Shown here piece by piece: positions 27,001 to 36,700 of a stretch of DNA of 64,000 bases (the stretch's first letter is position 1; each line of letters starts with the position of its first letter). The translations under genes were made by a program, and so were the position numbers. The DNA comes from Bacteroidales bacterium. Lineage in GTDB: Bacteria > Bacteroidota > Bacteroidia > Bacteroidales > UBA932. The notes below the pieces were generated by a model. The model was not told the DNA's origin. It ran no database searches and was given only the letters and a program-made list of their open reading frames with translations. The stretch lies in assembly GCA_028690215.1 (NCBI GenBank), contig JAQVBQ010000005.1:30144-94143 (forward strand), written 5' to 3'.

Positions 27001-29278
27001 CTTTGCATATAAGGCTATAAATATTATCTGATATGTTTGTATAGATCACACCTTGAAGTAGTTCCAGCTTACGATTGTGTGTCTCCCCATTTAAGTCGGT
27101 TACCCATATATTAGTTGACAGGAGTATTCCACATAATTTATTAGTTAAACTGTCATCCTGATTGACAGAGGGGAACTGAATATTGAAACACCCCGCAGAG
27201 TCCGTCTGGATAATTCCATAATATAAAAGATCCCGTGATCTATTAATCGAAACTTCACCATACAGCTCTCGGTTAGTTTCAATTTTCACACTGGCATTTT
27301 TTAGCGGGAAACCAGCGTATGAAACAACCTGACCTCTTATTCTGACTGTATCACCCACCTCTCTGTCGCTTTCGGAATCCGAACAAATAATTTTAAAATT
27401 AGGCCTCTTATACTCCTCGACCCTTATCAAATTTGAATATGCGAAAGCTGAAGGGAAATAGTAATATCCCTTTTTGGAATTCTCCGGCAATATGAAATAT
27501 CCGTCAGCAGTTCCGAATTCATTCGTTTTTAGTTTTTTACTGAATGAAGTATTCTCGTGATTTTTCAAAATAATCTCTATTTCCTGTTCGCTGTTGATTT
27601 TCCAACTATCATCGATCAATTTATAGGAGAAAGCTTTGAAGTGAATTGTATCCTTTGGACTATAAAGCTTCCGGTCTGTAAAAATCTTATTGTAAACATC
27701 AGATCTCGATACAGATCTCTCATAATACCTATTGAGCGGGCCGTATCGTCCTATAGTATAATAAAATTCTGTGCCAATATCTTTAACTAAGGGTAGTGTA
27801 GTAAATCCATTGAATTCCATCACTTCAGAAGTGACAAGCTGGTATCTGGGCCCTTTTGTGCCGATTCCGGCAACCTCTTTGTAAAAAAAGATAGAATCCC
27901 GCTCAATAGGTTCACCTGTCTTAAAGTCGGTAACATATAGTTTATCTCTTGTCAGAGTTTGCTGATTATTAAATGACATAATGACTGCCGAATTTTTACA
28001 AACCGATATTTTTACAGAGTTATTTAAAGAGTCATTGAGAGAAGACGCTGTAACATAGTATAACCCCTCCTGTGGAATGTTAATTTTGTAACTTGTATAC
28101 TGATAAACTCCGAACCGTTTATTAACGATGTCAATTGTGTCAGTTTTAATTAAGACAGTGTCACCCGAAGAGTAACCTAAGTCTTTATATTCGGGCAGCC
28201 TGAATATTTTAACAGAAATTGAAGGGATGTTCTTATGTTGGATAGATAGCCGGTGTTCTATCCCCGGATAAATCTGTCTTGATGAGTGATTTATATAGAT
28301 ACTTTTACTCTCAATATCACCCTTTATATTCGTAAATGTAGACAGATAGCTGTTTTTAGGTTCTTTATCAATCCAAAGCCTGCAGAATTCATATAGTTCC
28401 ATTTTTTTAACCAACAGGTTTTTCCCCTTATGTCTATAAAGGTCTCTTTGTAAAGTGAGAGCTTTATTATGTGCAGCAATAATTGTATTTCTATTGTAAG
28501 GTAATTCTAAAAGCTCATTGTATTTCAAGATCTTGACACTGTCGTTGTCTGTCATGTTATCTATCTGGTCACAAACATAAATAATGTAATCAGCAGGATT
28601 TTCACTGTGTTTTTCAATGAGTATTTTGTATAGCGAATCTATCTTATTTTGGTGTTGAGTTATTTTTTTTCTGTCAGAGTATCTGAAATAGAAATTAGAA
28701 CTTTTAATGCAATTTAAGGCATGAATTACTTTAAGGAGACAGTATTCATATATATCTAATCTTGAGTATCCTGTTTTCTGAAGTTCTCTGTCAATCAATT
28801 TTGAATAGAGACTGAAATCGAGAGATTTTAGATTAGAGGTGTTGGCAAGAATGTCATCAATAAATTCTTCGATTGTGACTCTATTGTCAATTCCAGTCAT
28901 CGAATGTCCAAGGTACTCCAACATAGAGGCTTTATAAATGGCTCTCGCTGTAGAATCTTTTATGCTATATACCTTTTCAGTGAATTCTTTTATAGCAGCT
29001 GTCTTGGTTTTCCAGTTTTGAGACGCACGAAATTTGATTATATCATCCTTTGCAAGTATAGCTTCTTGATAATCATCTATTTTTAAGGCGATAGAGAATA
29101 TTTCTTCAGCAGAAGAGATAGATGATTGTATGTACCCCTTTTTTTCTGCAGAGACAATATTACTCCGAAGTGAATCAATTCGCTGCTTGACATCGGCTAT
29201 ATCATACGCCTTGTGCTCCTGGGAAGAGAGTCGTAATGCAACAATTAAAAAGATAATTGTTAAGAAAAAATGTTTCAT
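24053..29278 (-). CDS. Large alpha-2-macroglobulin-like protein without thioester
   Basis: A 1741-residue secreted protein with a signal peptide (about 1-20). It has MG2-type beta-domains (near DTVRIRGQVVSYAGFPLKNA, about 690), an A2M family core (FRETIAFLPNLKTDSNGEV, about 1095), and a C-terminal helical toroid (about 1260-1560). Alpha-2-macroglobulins trap proteases and in bacteria are thought to guard the periplasm. The usual C-x-E-Q thioester is not present: the aligned segment reads QNFFDC (residues 1290-1295, DNA 25394-25411). No PBP1C gene, a frequent partner, is adjacent. It therefore belongs to the thioester-less class. Confidence 0.82.
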   Translation of the reverse strand: MKHFFLTIIFLIVALRLSSQEHKAYDIADVKQRIDSLRSNIVSAEKKGYIQSSISSAEEIFSIALKIDDYQEAILAKDDIIKFRASQNWKTKTAAIKEFTEKVYSIKDSTARAIYKASMLEYLGHSMTGIDNRVTIEEFIDDILANTSNLKSLDFSLYSKLIDRELQKTGYSRLDIYEYCLLKVIHALNCIKSSNFYFRYSDRKKITQHQNKIDSLYKILIEKHSENPADYIIYVCDQIDNMTDNDSVKILKYNELLELPYNRNTIIAAHNKALTLQRDLYRHKGKNLLVKKMELYEFCRLWIDKEPKNSYLSTFTNIKGDIESKSIYINHSSRQIYPGIEHRLSIQHKNIPSISVKIFRLPEYKDLGYSSGDTVLIKTDTIDIVNKRFGVYQYTSYKINIPQEGLYYVTASSLNDSLNNSVKISVCKNSAVIMSFNNQQTLTRDKLYVTDFKTGEPIERDSIFFYKEVAGIGTKGPRYQLVTSEVMEFNGFTTLPLVKDIGTEFYYTIGRYGPLNRYYERSVSRSDVYNKIFTDRKLYSPKDTIHFKAFSYKLIDDSWKINSEQEIEIILKNHENTSFSKKLKTNEFGTADGYFILPENSKKGYYYFPSAFAYSNLIRVEEYKRPNFKIICSDSESDREVGDTVRIRGQVVSYAGFPLKNASVKIETNRELYGEVSINRSRDLLYYGIIQTDSAGCFNIQFPSVNQDDSLTNKLCGILLSTNIWVTDLNGETHNRKLELLQGVIYTNISDNIYSLICKEDNPDIIVSAERGFIEKEKTNLPGIYQVFSDDKLCIEGSFTSNIPFRPDWEKLKSGNFQIKYRLTERNGFFIRDSSKFTLFSIKDEKLQDNISFLFYPSKEEIIKPGNLIDFILGSDSLKLNAYVSLVGKDSILCNYFIKHDNGIKRYSIDYKSDYPEKISLNITLVQNNILYTKLIQYKRPSVTKGINIEFLDIAEKYEPGASETFKIVVKDKQGAPLEGAEVLVSIFDETTDRFEKNNYNPQLMSYGNYYHNIHGNNMNSANLDVVLKNYHTPIDVYEESEEEWIPYAVVDYDRSYEIKSGEQRVRKSFRETIAFLPNLKTDSNGEVNVPFIASDLLSTFRVLAFANTKDLLLNSADTLFVLQKDVMVQTNIPKFLREGDTISIISTLINNYDENLHLSAGLNLFGSIDNEHRRLLPQKSQQVNLASKNQIPVKWRVSVPSKIDSLGITLSVKDKAHFDAEEHLIPVIPKQTDIIRTKVIALDQSGNFKFDFSELSTNKESEGHVKVVINNPLNSAIESLKEISNLESQNFFDCLSAYFAKAYFKSPDLNTFREKAIPFLASLTKKNSFFSWYPGMDGTYYLSFEFLEKMKQIYSICSIKPTPEEEAILRETIESLDSHFVTQYKLHLERKQKYNYNLFATFNVLYLRARALYPEYPLPEKVKIAKDYYISQMDTMTLNPEVLNNVYYASALLRNGEKQKADRYIKSIRQYAVKNSTTGIYFPNAVLPYRGFVNSELSAHADLLDLFASAGDEEMVAGIGKWLMLQKENQLWQNPYITTDVVYNTLKSSMSGISDTPTTYQLSKKRDAVYVKKNNKYQEFIYIHKNTKEDNSKMKKFSNGIDIQRRFFKIDMINGEEILSELKMADDSSSTKLRPGDRILVEYTINSTENRSYVKISANNAACLLPCDECSGYRENYYREIGKSALYYNFELLPEGESKFKELFYVTQEGTFSSSVSIVESIFNPAFRGNSEEFIIRSGK

Positions 29279-29298
29279 AAATATATTTGCCTGATTAA

Positions 29299-29306
29299 CA
29301 AATATA
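29299..29306 (-). promoter_or_regulatory. -7 box (TATATTTG) for the alpha-2-macroglobulin gene
   Basis: A TAnnTTTG match on the minus strand 20 bases before the ATG at 29278. Confidence 0.5.
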
Positions 29307-29354
29307 TGAAAAAACGATTATAATATGAATAGTAAAGAGAAAATTTCAGTGAAA

Positions 29355-29918
29355 TCAGAGAATTTCATCAAAAAACCTCTTGTAAACCACGGCTTTTTCT
29401 TCGAGAGGTTTTGGATAAGCTCTTGAAGTTGAGGGTAAACGATAAAGTTTCATCTCTCTTCCGATATATTTAAATTCGGTAAAATTGCCAATTTCAGGTT
29501 TTTCAATTTTCAAGAGTTCAGAAACTGTGTCAAAAGCCTTTTGTCCGGTGACAGCCAATGTTTTACAATTGGGGGTATTCATTAGGAGCTCAGAAAGATT
29601 TACTTTATCCACTACTTCAAGAAAATTGTCTGATGCATTGTTATTCAGTCTCCTAACGGCTGTTGCTGAATCATATAGTGCAATGCCCTTATTTTCACAA
29701 AAATCCATTATTTTGGCAGAATCGAACTTTCCATTTGTTATGAAATGCTCTTTTTTCCCGAAAAATATGATACCGAAAATCCTCCACATATCGTTCTGTA
29801 GATTGGGATAGAAGAAATCCATCGACCATCTTTTTCGTGGAGGCGGAAAGCTTCCCAAAATGAGGATTTTAGCTCTTTTTGGAAGAAAAGGCTTTAGTGG
29901 GTGGACTTCGATATCCAT
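29355..29918 (-). CDS. Uracil-DNA glycosylase superfamily protein
   Basis: Using the ATG at 29918 (the frame runs further but into the rnr coding region) the product has 187 residues. It opens with ILILGSFPPPRKR (near 19-31), the UDG-superfamily motif-1 region. It also has LAVTGQKAFDTV (near 120-131) and a motif-2-like LPSTSRAYPKP (near 159-169). This resembles the Mug/SMUG-like DUF branch that removes damaged or mismatched bases. The start lies 16 bases after the rnr stop, so it is likely in the rnr operon. Substrate specificity is not clear. Confidence 0.75.
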   Translation of the reverse strand: MDIEVHPLKPFLPKRAKILILGSFPPPRKRWSMDFFYPNLQNDMWRIFGIIFFGKKEHFITNGKFDSAKIMDFCENKGIALYDSATAVRRLNNNASDNFLEVVDKVNLSELLMNTPNCKTLAVTGQKAFDTVSELLKIEKPEIGNFTEFKYIGREMKLYRLPSTSRAYPKPLEEKAVVYKRFFDEIL

Positions 29919-29934
29919 AAATTGAGGTTTGAAA

Positions 29935-32088
29935 TTATGATTTCTTATTTCCCTTCCTCTCCCTGCGGCTTGGCTTCTTGCTCTCTTTCTCTTTGGTGCT
30001 CTTTTTGGATGTGCTGCTTGTCTTTTTTGACTGGACGCTTGATTTACGCGGATATCTGCCGGTTGGTTTCTTTGAGCTATTGGATTCAGAAACAGGCTCA
30101 CTCTCTTCGGTCTTATCCCAGATTAATATAAAATCAAGTTGTTTCTGCTCAAGATTGGCGCGGTCTACCTTAACTCTGACCTTATCTCCCAGAGTAAACC
30201 TCTTACCACTTCTTTTGCCGGTAAGCGACATAGAATCTTCGTTATATTCGAGATAGTCCTCTTTAATGTCCCTGAGTGCAACCAGACCCTCGATCTTAGT
30301 TTCGGCAAGCTCTACAAACATTCCCCATTCAGTGACACCGGAAACATTCCCTTCGAACTCCATCCCAACCTTGTCCTGCATGAATTCAACCATCTTGTAT
30401 TTGATACTTGCTCTTTCCGCTTCCGTGGCAAGCTGTTCTCTTTCGCTTGAGTATTTGCAACGCTCCTCGTAGTACTTTTTATCCTGCGATTTTGCCTTGT
30501 CGAGGTACATGGCCAGAAGGCGATGAACCATCATATCCGGATATCTTCTAATCGGAGAGGTAAAATGGGTGTAATAATCAAATGCAAGCCCGTAATGGCC
30601 CAAATTTTCTGTAGAGTATCTCGCGCGAGCCATCGAGCGGAGAGCCATAATCTCTATTGCTCCCTCTTCAGGCCTTCCTTTTGCTGTCTCAAGCAGCTTG
30701 TTGATTTCTGAAGAGATCTCACGGGCATTCTTTGTGGGCTTCATCTCATAACCGAAGTGTTTGATAAAGGTCCTGAATGCTATGATTTTATCTATGTTCG
30801 GCTCTTCATGTATACGATAGACAAATGTCTTAGAGTCCTTCCCTTTGCCTCCTATAAAATAGGCTACCTCACGGTTTGCCAGCAGCATGAACTCTTCAAT
30901 CAGCCAGTTGGACTCCTTTGTTATTTTTGAATAGACTCCTAAAGGTTTTCCGTTTTCGTCTACCTCAACCTTCATTTCAGGACGTTCAAAGCTGATTGCT
31001 CCGCTGCGGAATCGCTCATTTCTAAGTATTGTAGCAAGTTCGTGGAGTTTGAGAATCTCTTTTTTCATTGGCCCGTTCCCACCTTCAATTATCTCCTGCG
31101 CCTGATCGTAGTTGAATCTCATGTCGGAGTTGATAACGGTACGGCCGAACCACTTATTTATAAGCTTTCCTTTGTCATTCATCTCAAATACTGCGGAGAA
31201 ACATAGCTTCTCCTCGTTCGGCCTTAATGAACAGAGTTTGTTAGACAATTTTTCGGGAAGCATCGGAACAGTCCTGTCCACAAGATAAACCGAAGTTGCC
31301 CTGTCCAGAGCCTCTTTCTCAATCAATGAACCGGGTCTGACATAATGTGTCACATCGGCTATATGTACCCCGATTTCCCAATTTCCGTTCTCAAGTTTTT
31401 GCAATGAGAGTGCGTCGTCAAAATCTTTTGCATCCGCAGGGTCGATAGTAAGGGTCGGAACGTTCCTGAAATCTCTTCTTGATTTAATCTCGTCTAAAGA
31501 AATGATTTCTGATATTTTATCTGCTTCCTTCTCAACATTTGCTTCAAACTTGTATGGAAGACCGAATTCTGCAAGTATGGCGTGCATTTCGGTGTTGTTG
31601 TCACCGGGAGCACCCAGAATGTCAATTACGTGACCTAGAGGTTCATCAGACCTCCTGGGCCAGTCATCCACAAGAGCGGCTACCTTAAGTCCATTCTCCT
31701 TGATGTCAATGCTTTCCATGGGTATCCTTATGTCGTAAGGCATATTCTTACTTTCAGTAATCACCCATGCCTGAGAGCCTGCAATTTGTAAAATGCCGAT
31801 TATCGGCTTTTTAGATCTCTCAACTATGTCAATTACCTCTCCCTCGATTCTTTTTGTGTTGGTCTTTTTGCTTGTCATAACCACTTTGACGGTGTCACCG
31901 TGCAAAGCGTGTCTCATCTTTCTGGCACTAACGAAAATGTCATCCTCAAACCCCTCCCGGATAATAAATCCGTACCCCTCTCTAGTCATGCTTACGCGTC
32001 CGATAGTCTCCTCTTTCGGAGTCTTTGAGACACTTTTACCCCTTTTGTTAAACTTTCCGGAGTTTTTTTCGTTTCTTTTATTATGCAT
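29935..32088 (-). CDS. rnr: Ribonuclease R
   Basis: A 717-residue 3'-5' exoribonuclease. It has a basic N-terminal tail, cold-shock domains (about 28-160), the RNB catalytic domain with the metal-binding Asp cluster TIDPADAKDFDDAL (about 215-228), and a C-terminal S1 domain (about 570-655). A highly basic Ser/Lys/Arg-rich tail (about 670-717) follows. It degrades structured RNA and takes part in rRNA and mRNA turnover. It lacks an N-terminal HTH extension found in some homologues. It is divergent from gpmI, and the promoter boxes of the two genes lie in the same 35-base stretch. Confidence 0.95.
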   Translation of the reverse strand: MHNKRNEKNSGKFNKRGKSVSKTPKEETIGRVSMTREGYGFIIREGFEDDIFVSARKMRHALHGDTVKVVMTSKKTNTKRIEGEVIDIVERSKKPIIGILQIAGSQAWVITESKNMPYDIRIPMESIDIKENGLKVAALVDDWPRRSDEPLGHVIDILGAPGDNNTEMHAILAEFGLPYKFEANVEKEADKISEIISLDEIKSRRDFRNVPTLTIDPADAKDFDDALSLQKLENGNWEIGVHIADVTHYVRPGSLIEKEALDRATSVYLVDRTVPMLPEKLSNKLCSLRPNEEKLCFSAVFEMNDKGKLINKWFGRTVINSDMRFNYDQAQEIIEGGNGPMKKEILKLHELATILRNERFRSGAISFERPEMKVEVDENGKPLGVYSKITKESNWLIEEFMLLANREVAYFIGGKGKDSKTFVYRIHEEPNIDKIIAFRTFIKHFGYEMKPTKNAREISSEINKLLETAKGRPEEGAIEIMALRSMARARYSTENLGHYGLAFDYYTHFTSPIRRYPDMMVHRLLAMYLDKAKSQDKKYYEERCKYSSEREQLATEAERASIKYKMVEFMQDKVGMEFEGNVSGVTEWGMFVELAETKIEGLVALRDIKEDYLEYNEDSMSLTGKRSGKRFTLGDKVRVKVDRANLEQKQLDFILIWDKTEESEPVSESNSSKKPTGRYPRKSSVQSKKTSSTSKKSTKEKESKKPSRRERKGNKKS

Positions 32089-32096
32089 TTTTTCTC

Positions 32097-32104
32097 TATT
32101 TTTG
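32097..32104 (+). promoter_or_regulatory. -7 box (TATTTTTG) for gpmI
   Basis: A TAnnTTTG match on the plus strand 32 bases before the preferred gpmI ATG. Confidence 0.5.
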
Positions 32105-32119
32105 TCTGATTTATGGCAA

Positions 32120-32127
32120 CAAAATTA
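32120..32127 (-). promoter_or_regulatory. -7 box (TAATTTTG) for rnr
   Basis: A TAnnTTTG match on the minus strand 31 bases before the rnr ATG; it interleaves with the gpmI promoter. Confidence 0.5.
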
Positions 32128-32136
32128 ATTAATTAT

Positions 32137-33654
32137 ATGGATAAAAAGGTACTTTTAATGATCCTCGATGGTTGGGGGGAAGGAAGACAGGACAAATCAA
32201 ATGTTATTTATACCCAGGGAGAACCGAATATTGATGCTATAAGAGCAAAGTATCCGGTGTCAAAACTCTCTGCATGTGGAGAGGACGTAGGACTTCCTGA
32301 AGGACAAATGGGAAATTCTGAGGTTGGTCACCTGAATATCGGTGCGGGAAGGGTTGTATATCAGGATCTTGTTAAGATCAACAAAGCATGCCGCGAAAAG
32401 AAGCTTATGGAGAATCCCGAGATTAAAGCAGCATACGAATATGTAAAGAAATCAGGGAAGGCTTTACACTTCTTTGGTCTTATGAGTGACGGAGGTGTAC
32501 ATAGTTCTATGGAGCATCTTTTCGGATTTCTGGATGTTGCAAAGGAGTGGGGACTTGAAAAGGTATATGTACACGCCTTTATGGACGGAAGGGATACAGA
32601 TCCAAAGAGCGGTAAGGGCTACATCGATACCCTCCAGAAATACATTTCAGGCTCTAAGGCAAAGCTTGCCTCGATAATAGGACGTTACTATGCAATGGAC
32701 CGCGATAAAAGGTGGGAGAGGGTAAAACTTGCTTACGACCTCCTGACTGAGGGCAAGGGAGAGCCATTCACATGTGGGGTTGATGCAATGCAGAAGAGTT
32801 ACGACAATGGTGTGACCGATGAGTTTATCAAACCGATGGTGGCTGTTGGTGACGATGGTAAGCCTGTTGGGCCTCTCAAAGAGGGTGACGCCGTTATATT
32901 CTTCAACTTCCGTAACGACCGTGCGAGGGAGATTACAAGCGTGCTTACTCAGACAGATATGCCGGAGCAGGGTATGAAGACCATGCCTCTTTACTACTGC
33001 ACACTGACTCCTTACGACGATAAATTCAAAGGGATGCATATCCTCTATGACAAGGAGAACGTACAGAACACTCTCGGTGAGGTTGTTTCTGCCGCCGGCA
33101 AGAAGCAACTCAGAATAGCAGAAACAGAAAAGTATGCGCACGTCACATTCTTCTTCTCGGGTGGAAGAGAGGCAACTTTTGAAAACGAGAGCAGGATTCT
33201 GATAAATTCACCAAAGGTTGCAACCTATGACCTTCAACCGGAGATGAGTGCACCTGAGATCAAGGAAGCCCTTGTTGCAGAGCTTGCTAAACAAGATAAA
33301 GACCTTATTATACTCAACTTTGCAAACGGAGACATGGTAGGTCACACAGGTGTTTACGAAGCAATTCGCAAGGCTGTCAAGACAGTAGATGAATGTGCCT
33401 CAGAGGTTGTAAAGGTTGCAAGGGAGAATGGTTACTCTGTCATTATCACTGCAGATCACGGTAATGCGGACTATGCCGTTAACGCTGACGGGACGCCAAA
33501 CACGGCACACTCACTTAATCCTGTTCCTTTCATAGTTGTAGATGATGATGTGAAATCCGTGAAAGACGGGATACTTGCAGATATCGCCCCGACAATACTC
33601 AAGCTTATGGGTATCCCTGCTCCGAAAGATATGACAGGACAACCGTTGATCTAA
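32137..33654 (+). CDS. gpmI: 2,3-bisphosphoglycerate-independent phosphoglycerate mutase
   Basis: A 505-residue glycolytic enzyme of the alkaline phosphatase superfamily that interconverts 3- and 2-phosphoglycerate using Mn2+. Metal ligand D11 lies in [10 protein letters not shown] and the phosphorylated Ser in [15 protein letters not shown] (S61). C-terminal metal ligands sit in the GDMVGHTG and [10 protein letters not shown] segments. I prefer the ATG at 32137 because the family starts with this strand; an in-frame ATG at 32113 would add eight residues. A UUCG-loop terminator follows. Confidence 0.93.
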   Translation: MDKKVLLMILDGWGEGRQDKSNVIYTQGEPNIDAIRAKYPVSKLSACGEDVGLPEGQMGNSEVGHLNIGAGRVVYQDLVKINKACREKKLMENPEIKAAYEYVKKSGKALHFFGLMSDGGVHSSMEHLFGFLDVAKEWGLEKVYVHAFMDGRDTDPKSGKGYIDTLQKYISGSKAKLASIIGRYYAMDRDKRWERVKLAYDLLTEGKGEPFTCGVDAMQKSYDNGVTDEFIKPMVAVGDDGKPVGPLKEGDAVIFFNFRNDRAREITSVLTQTDMPEQGMKTMPLYYCTLTPYDDKFKGMHILYDKENVQNTLGEVVSAAGKKQLRIAETEKYAHVTFFFSGGREATFENESRILINSPKVATYDLQPEMSAPEIKEALVAELAKQDKDLIILNFANGDMVGHTGVYEAIRKAVKTVDECASEVVKVARENGYSVIITADHGNADYAVNADGTPNTAHSLNPVPFIVVDDDVKSVKDGILADIAPTILKLMGIPAPKDMTGQPLI

Positions 33655-33681
33655 AAAGAGAGAATAAAAATAAATTTCTTG

Positions 33682-33713
33682 TTTAGGCTGTCCTTCGGGT
33701 CAGCCTAAATTTT
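33682..33713 (+). terminator. Intrinsic terminator of gpmI with UUCG tetraloop
   Basis: TTTAGGCTG (33682-33690) pairs with CAGCCTAAA (33701-33709); inside, CC-TTCG-GG closes a UUCG loop, and TTTTG follows. Confidence 0.8.
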
Positions 33714-33747
33714 GTACCTTTATCCGACTTGAAAAACACATTTTCTA

Positions 33748-36700
33748 ATGCCTTTTGTTCACCTTCACGTTCACACTCAATACTCTGTTCTTGACGGAGC
33801 AGCTAACATAAAGAACCTTTTTAAAAAAGCATCCGAAGATAAACAGGTTGCACTTGCGATTACCGATCACGGGAATATGTTCGGAGTCAAGGAGTTTCTG
33901 GATACAGCCAAAAAGTATCCTGATGTAAAGCCGATTGTCGGCTGTGAGTTCTATCTGACAAGAGAGGGGCGCTTCAATAAAAGAGGAAGGGAGGACCAGG
34001 GTGCTTATCACCTTATTTTGCTGGCAAAGAACCACAACGGATATAAAAACCTGATCAAGCTTGCCTCATACGCATATATTGAAGGTTTCTACTATAAACC
34101 TAAAATCGACAGGGAGCTCCTTGAGAAATACTCATCAGACCTGATTTGTTCCTCTGCATGCCTGGGCGGAGAGGTTCCGCAGGCAATTATAGAGTGGAAT
34201 CTCAGAGAGGCAGAGGAGACAATTCTTTGGTACAAGAATCTTTTTGGAGAAGACTACTATCTTGAATTACAAAGGCATGAGACAAACTTGCCGGGAGCAA
34301 ACGCTACTGTTTTCATAACACAACAGTTTGTCAACGAGGAGATTGTTAAACTGGCCAAAAAGCATAGCATAAAATGTATTGCAACAAATGATGTCCATTT
34401 TGTCAACAAGGAGGACGGAGATGCACATGACCGTCTTATCTGCCTTACGACAAATTCTGACGTAGATGATCCGAAAAGGATGAGGTATACCAAGCAGGAG
34501 TACCTTAAAACCCAGGAGGAGATGGAGACCATTTTCAGTGACATACCTCAAGTGCTTGAGAACACTCTCGAGATAGTTGAAAAGATAGAAAAATATTCAA
34601 TAGAATCTGATCCCATCCTGCCTGTCTTTCCGATACCTGAACAATACGACAACTCCGATGACTATCTGCGCGATCTTACCTATAAAGGAGCTGTAAGCCG
34701 TTATGGCGATCTAACATCGGAGATAACCGAGAGGATTGATTTCGAGCTTGGGACAATCAAGCGAATGGGTTATCCCGACTACTTCCTGATTGTACAGGAT
34801 TTCATATCCGCAGCAAGGAATATGGGTGTCTCTGTCGGGCCGGGAAGAGGATCTGCCGCCGGGTCGGTTGTTGCCTACTGTCTAACCATTACTGACGTTG
34901 ACCCCATCAAGTATAAGCTTCTGTTTGAACGTTTCCTGAATCCGGACCGAATCTCGCTTCCTGATATTGACATTGACTTTGATGATGACGGCAGGTCAAA
35001 GGTGTACAGATATGTAGAGGATAAATATGGTAAAGACCATGTATCCCATGTTATTACATTCGGCACCATGGGTGCCAAGACTGCAATCAGAGACATTGCC
35101 AGGATTCAGAAGCTGCCGCTGAATGAGTCCGACAGGCTTGCCAAGCTGGTTCCTATGAGGTTCAGTGATGATAATAACGGTGATAAGGTTGAGGTTTCAC
35201 TTGACAACTGTATTAAGCAAGTGCCGGAGATAGCAGAGGCATTCAAATCTGAAGATCCTCTTGTGAGAGATACGATGGAGTTTGCCAAGAAACTTGAGGG
35301 TAACGTTCGAAATGTAGGAGTTCATGCCTGTGCAGTAATTATCGGGCGTGATGACCTCAGGGAGTTTATACCTATTTCAACGGCAAAGGATAAGGAAAGT
35401 GGCGAGGACATATGGGTATCTCAATATGAAGGATCTCATATAGAGAAAGTCGGTATGCTGAAGATGGATTTCCTGGGCCTGAAAACTTTGTCTATCATTA
35501 AAGACTCAATCGAGAATATAAAGAGATCCAGAGGATTTGTCCTTGACATCAACTCTATACCGCTTGACGACAAGACTACCTACGATCTTTTCAGCCGAGG
35601 TGACTCAGTAGCGACATTCCAGTTTGAAAGTGACGGTATGAGAAAGTGGCTGAGGGAGCTGAAGCCGACAAAGCTTGAAGACCTCATAGCCATGAACGCC
35701 TTGTACAGACCGGGTCCTATGGATTATATCCCGGATTTTGTCGACCGTAAACAGGGCAGAAAGCAGATTGAATACGATCTTCCGGAGATGGAAGAGATTC
35801 TCGCTGAGACATATGGGGTTACTGTTTATCAGGAGCAGGTCATGCTTCTTTCACAGGCACTTGCGGGCTTTACAAAGGGTGAGGCCGACAAGCTTAGAAA
35901 GGCGATGGGAAAGAAGGACAAGAAACTCATGGATGAGCTTAAGACTAAGTTTATTTCAGGAGGAACTGAGAGAGGACACTCTGAGGAAATTCTTGAGAAA
36001 ATCTGGAAAGACTGGACAGCATTTGCCTCTTATGCATTCAACAAGTCTCACTCTACTTGCTATGCCTGGATAGGTTATCAGACAGCATATCTTAAGGCAA
36101 ATTACCCGGCAGAGTATATGGCTGCCACGCTGAGCAGGAACCTGAACAACATTGAGGAGATTACCAAACTGATGGATGAGTGCAAGAGAATGGGTCTTAA
36201 AGTGCTGGGTCCTGATGTTAATGAAAGTGCAAACAACTTCACGGTCAACAAAAAAGGCGATATACGTTTTGGTATGGCCGGCATAAAAGGTGTCGGTTCA
36301 GCAGCGGTTGACAGTATTGTGAAAGCGAGGGAGGAGGGAGATGCACCATTCTCGTCTGTATTTGATTTCATAGAGAGGATCAACATTGGGGTAGTAAACA
36401 GAAAGACGATCGAGTCTCTTGTTTTTGCCGGAGCAATGGATTGCTTCGAGGAGGTAAAAAGAGCACAATATATGTTGCCAACTCTCAAGGAAGATACATT
36501 TCTCGATGCGCTTCTCAAGTATGCCAACAAGTTTCAGTACGATGTCCTGAATGGTGGGAATTCCCTTTTCGGAGAGAGCGAGACAATCAAACTGACCCCT
36601 CCCGAGATACCGCCTCTGACCGTCGAGGTTAACAAATATGACCTGCTCAACCGCGAGAAGGAGCTGGTCGGTATGTACCTATCTGCGCACCCTTTGGATC

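Noticed and set aside
29919..30101. N-terminal extension of the UDG-like protein
   Set aside because: It overlaps the Ser/Lys-rich tail of rnr in another frame; the family begins at the ATG at 29918.
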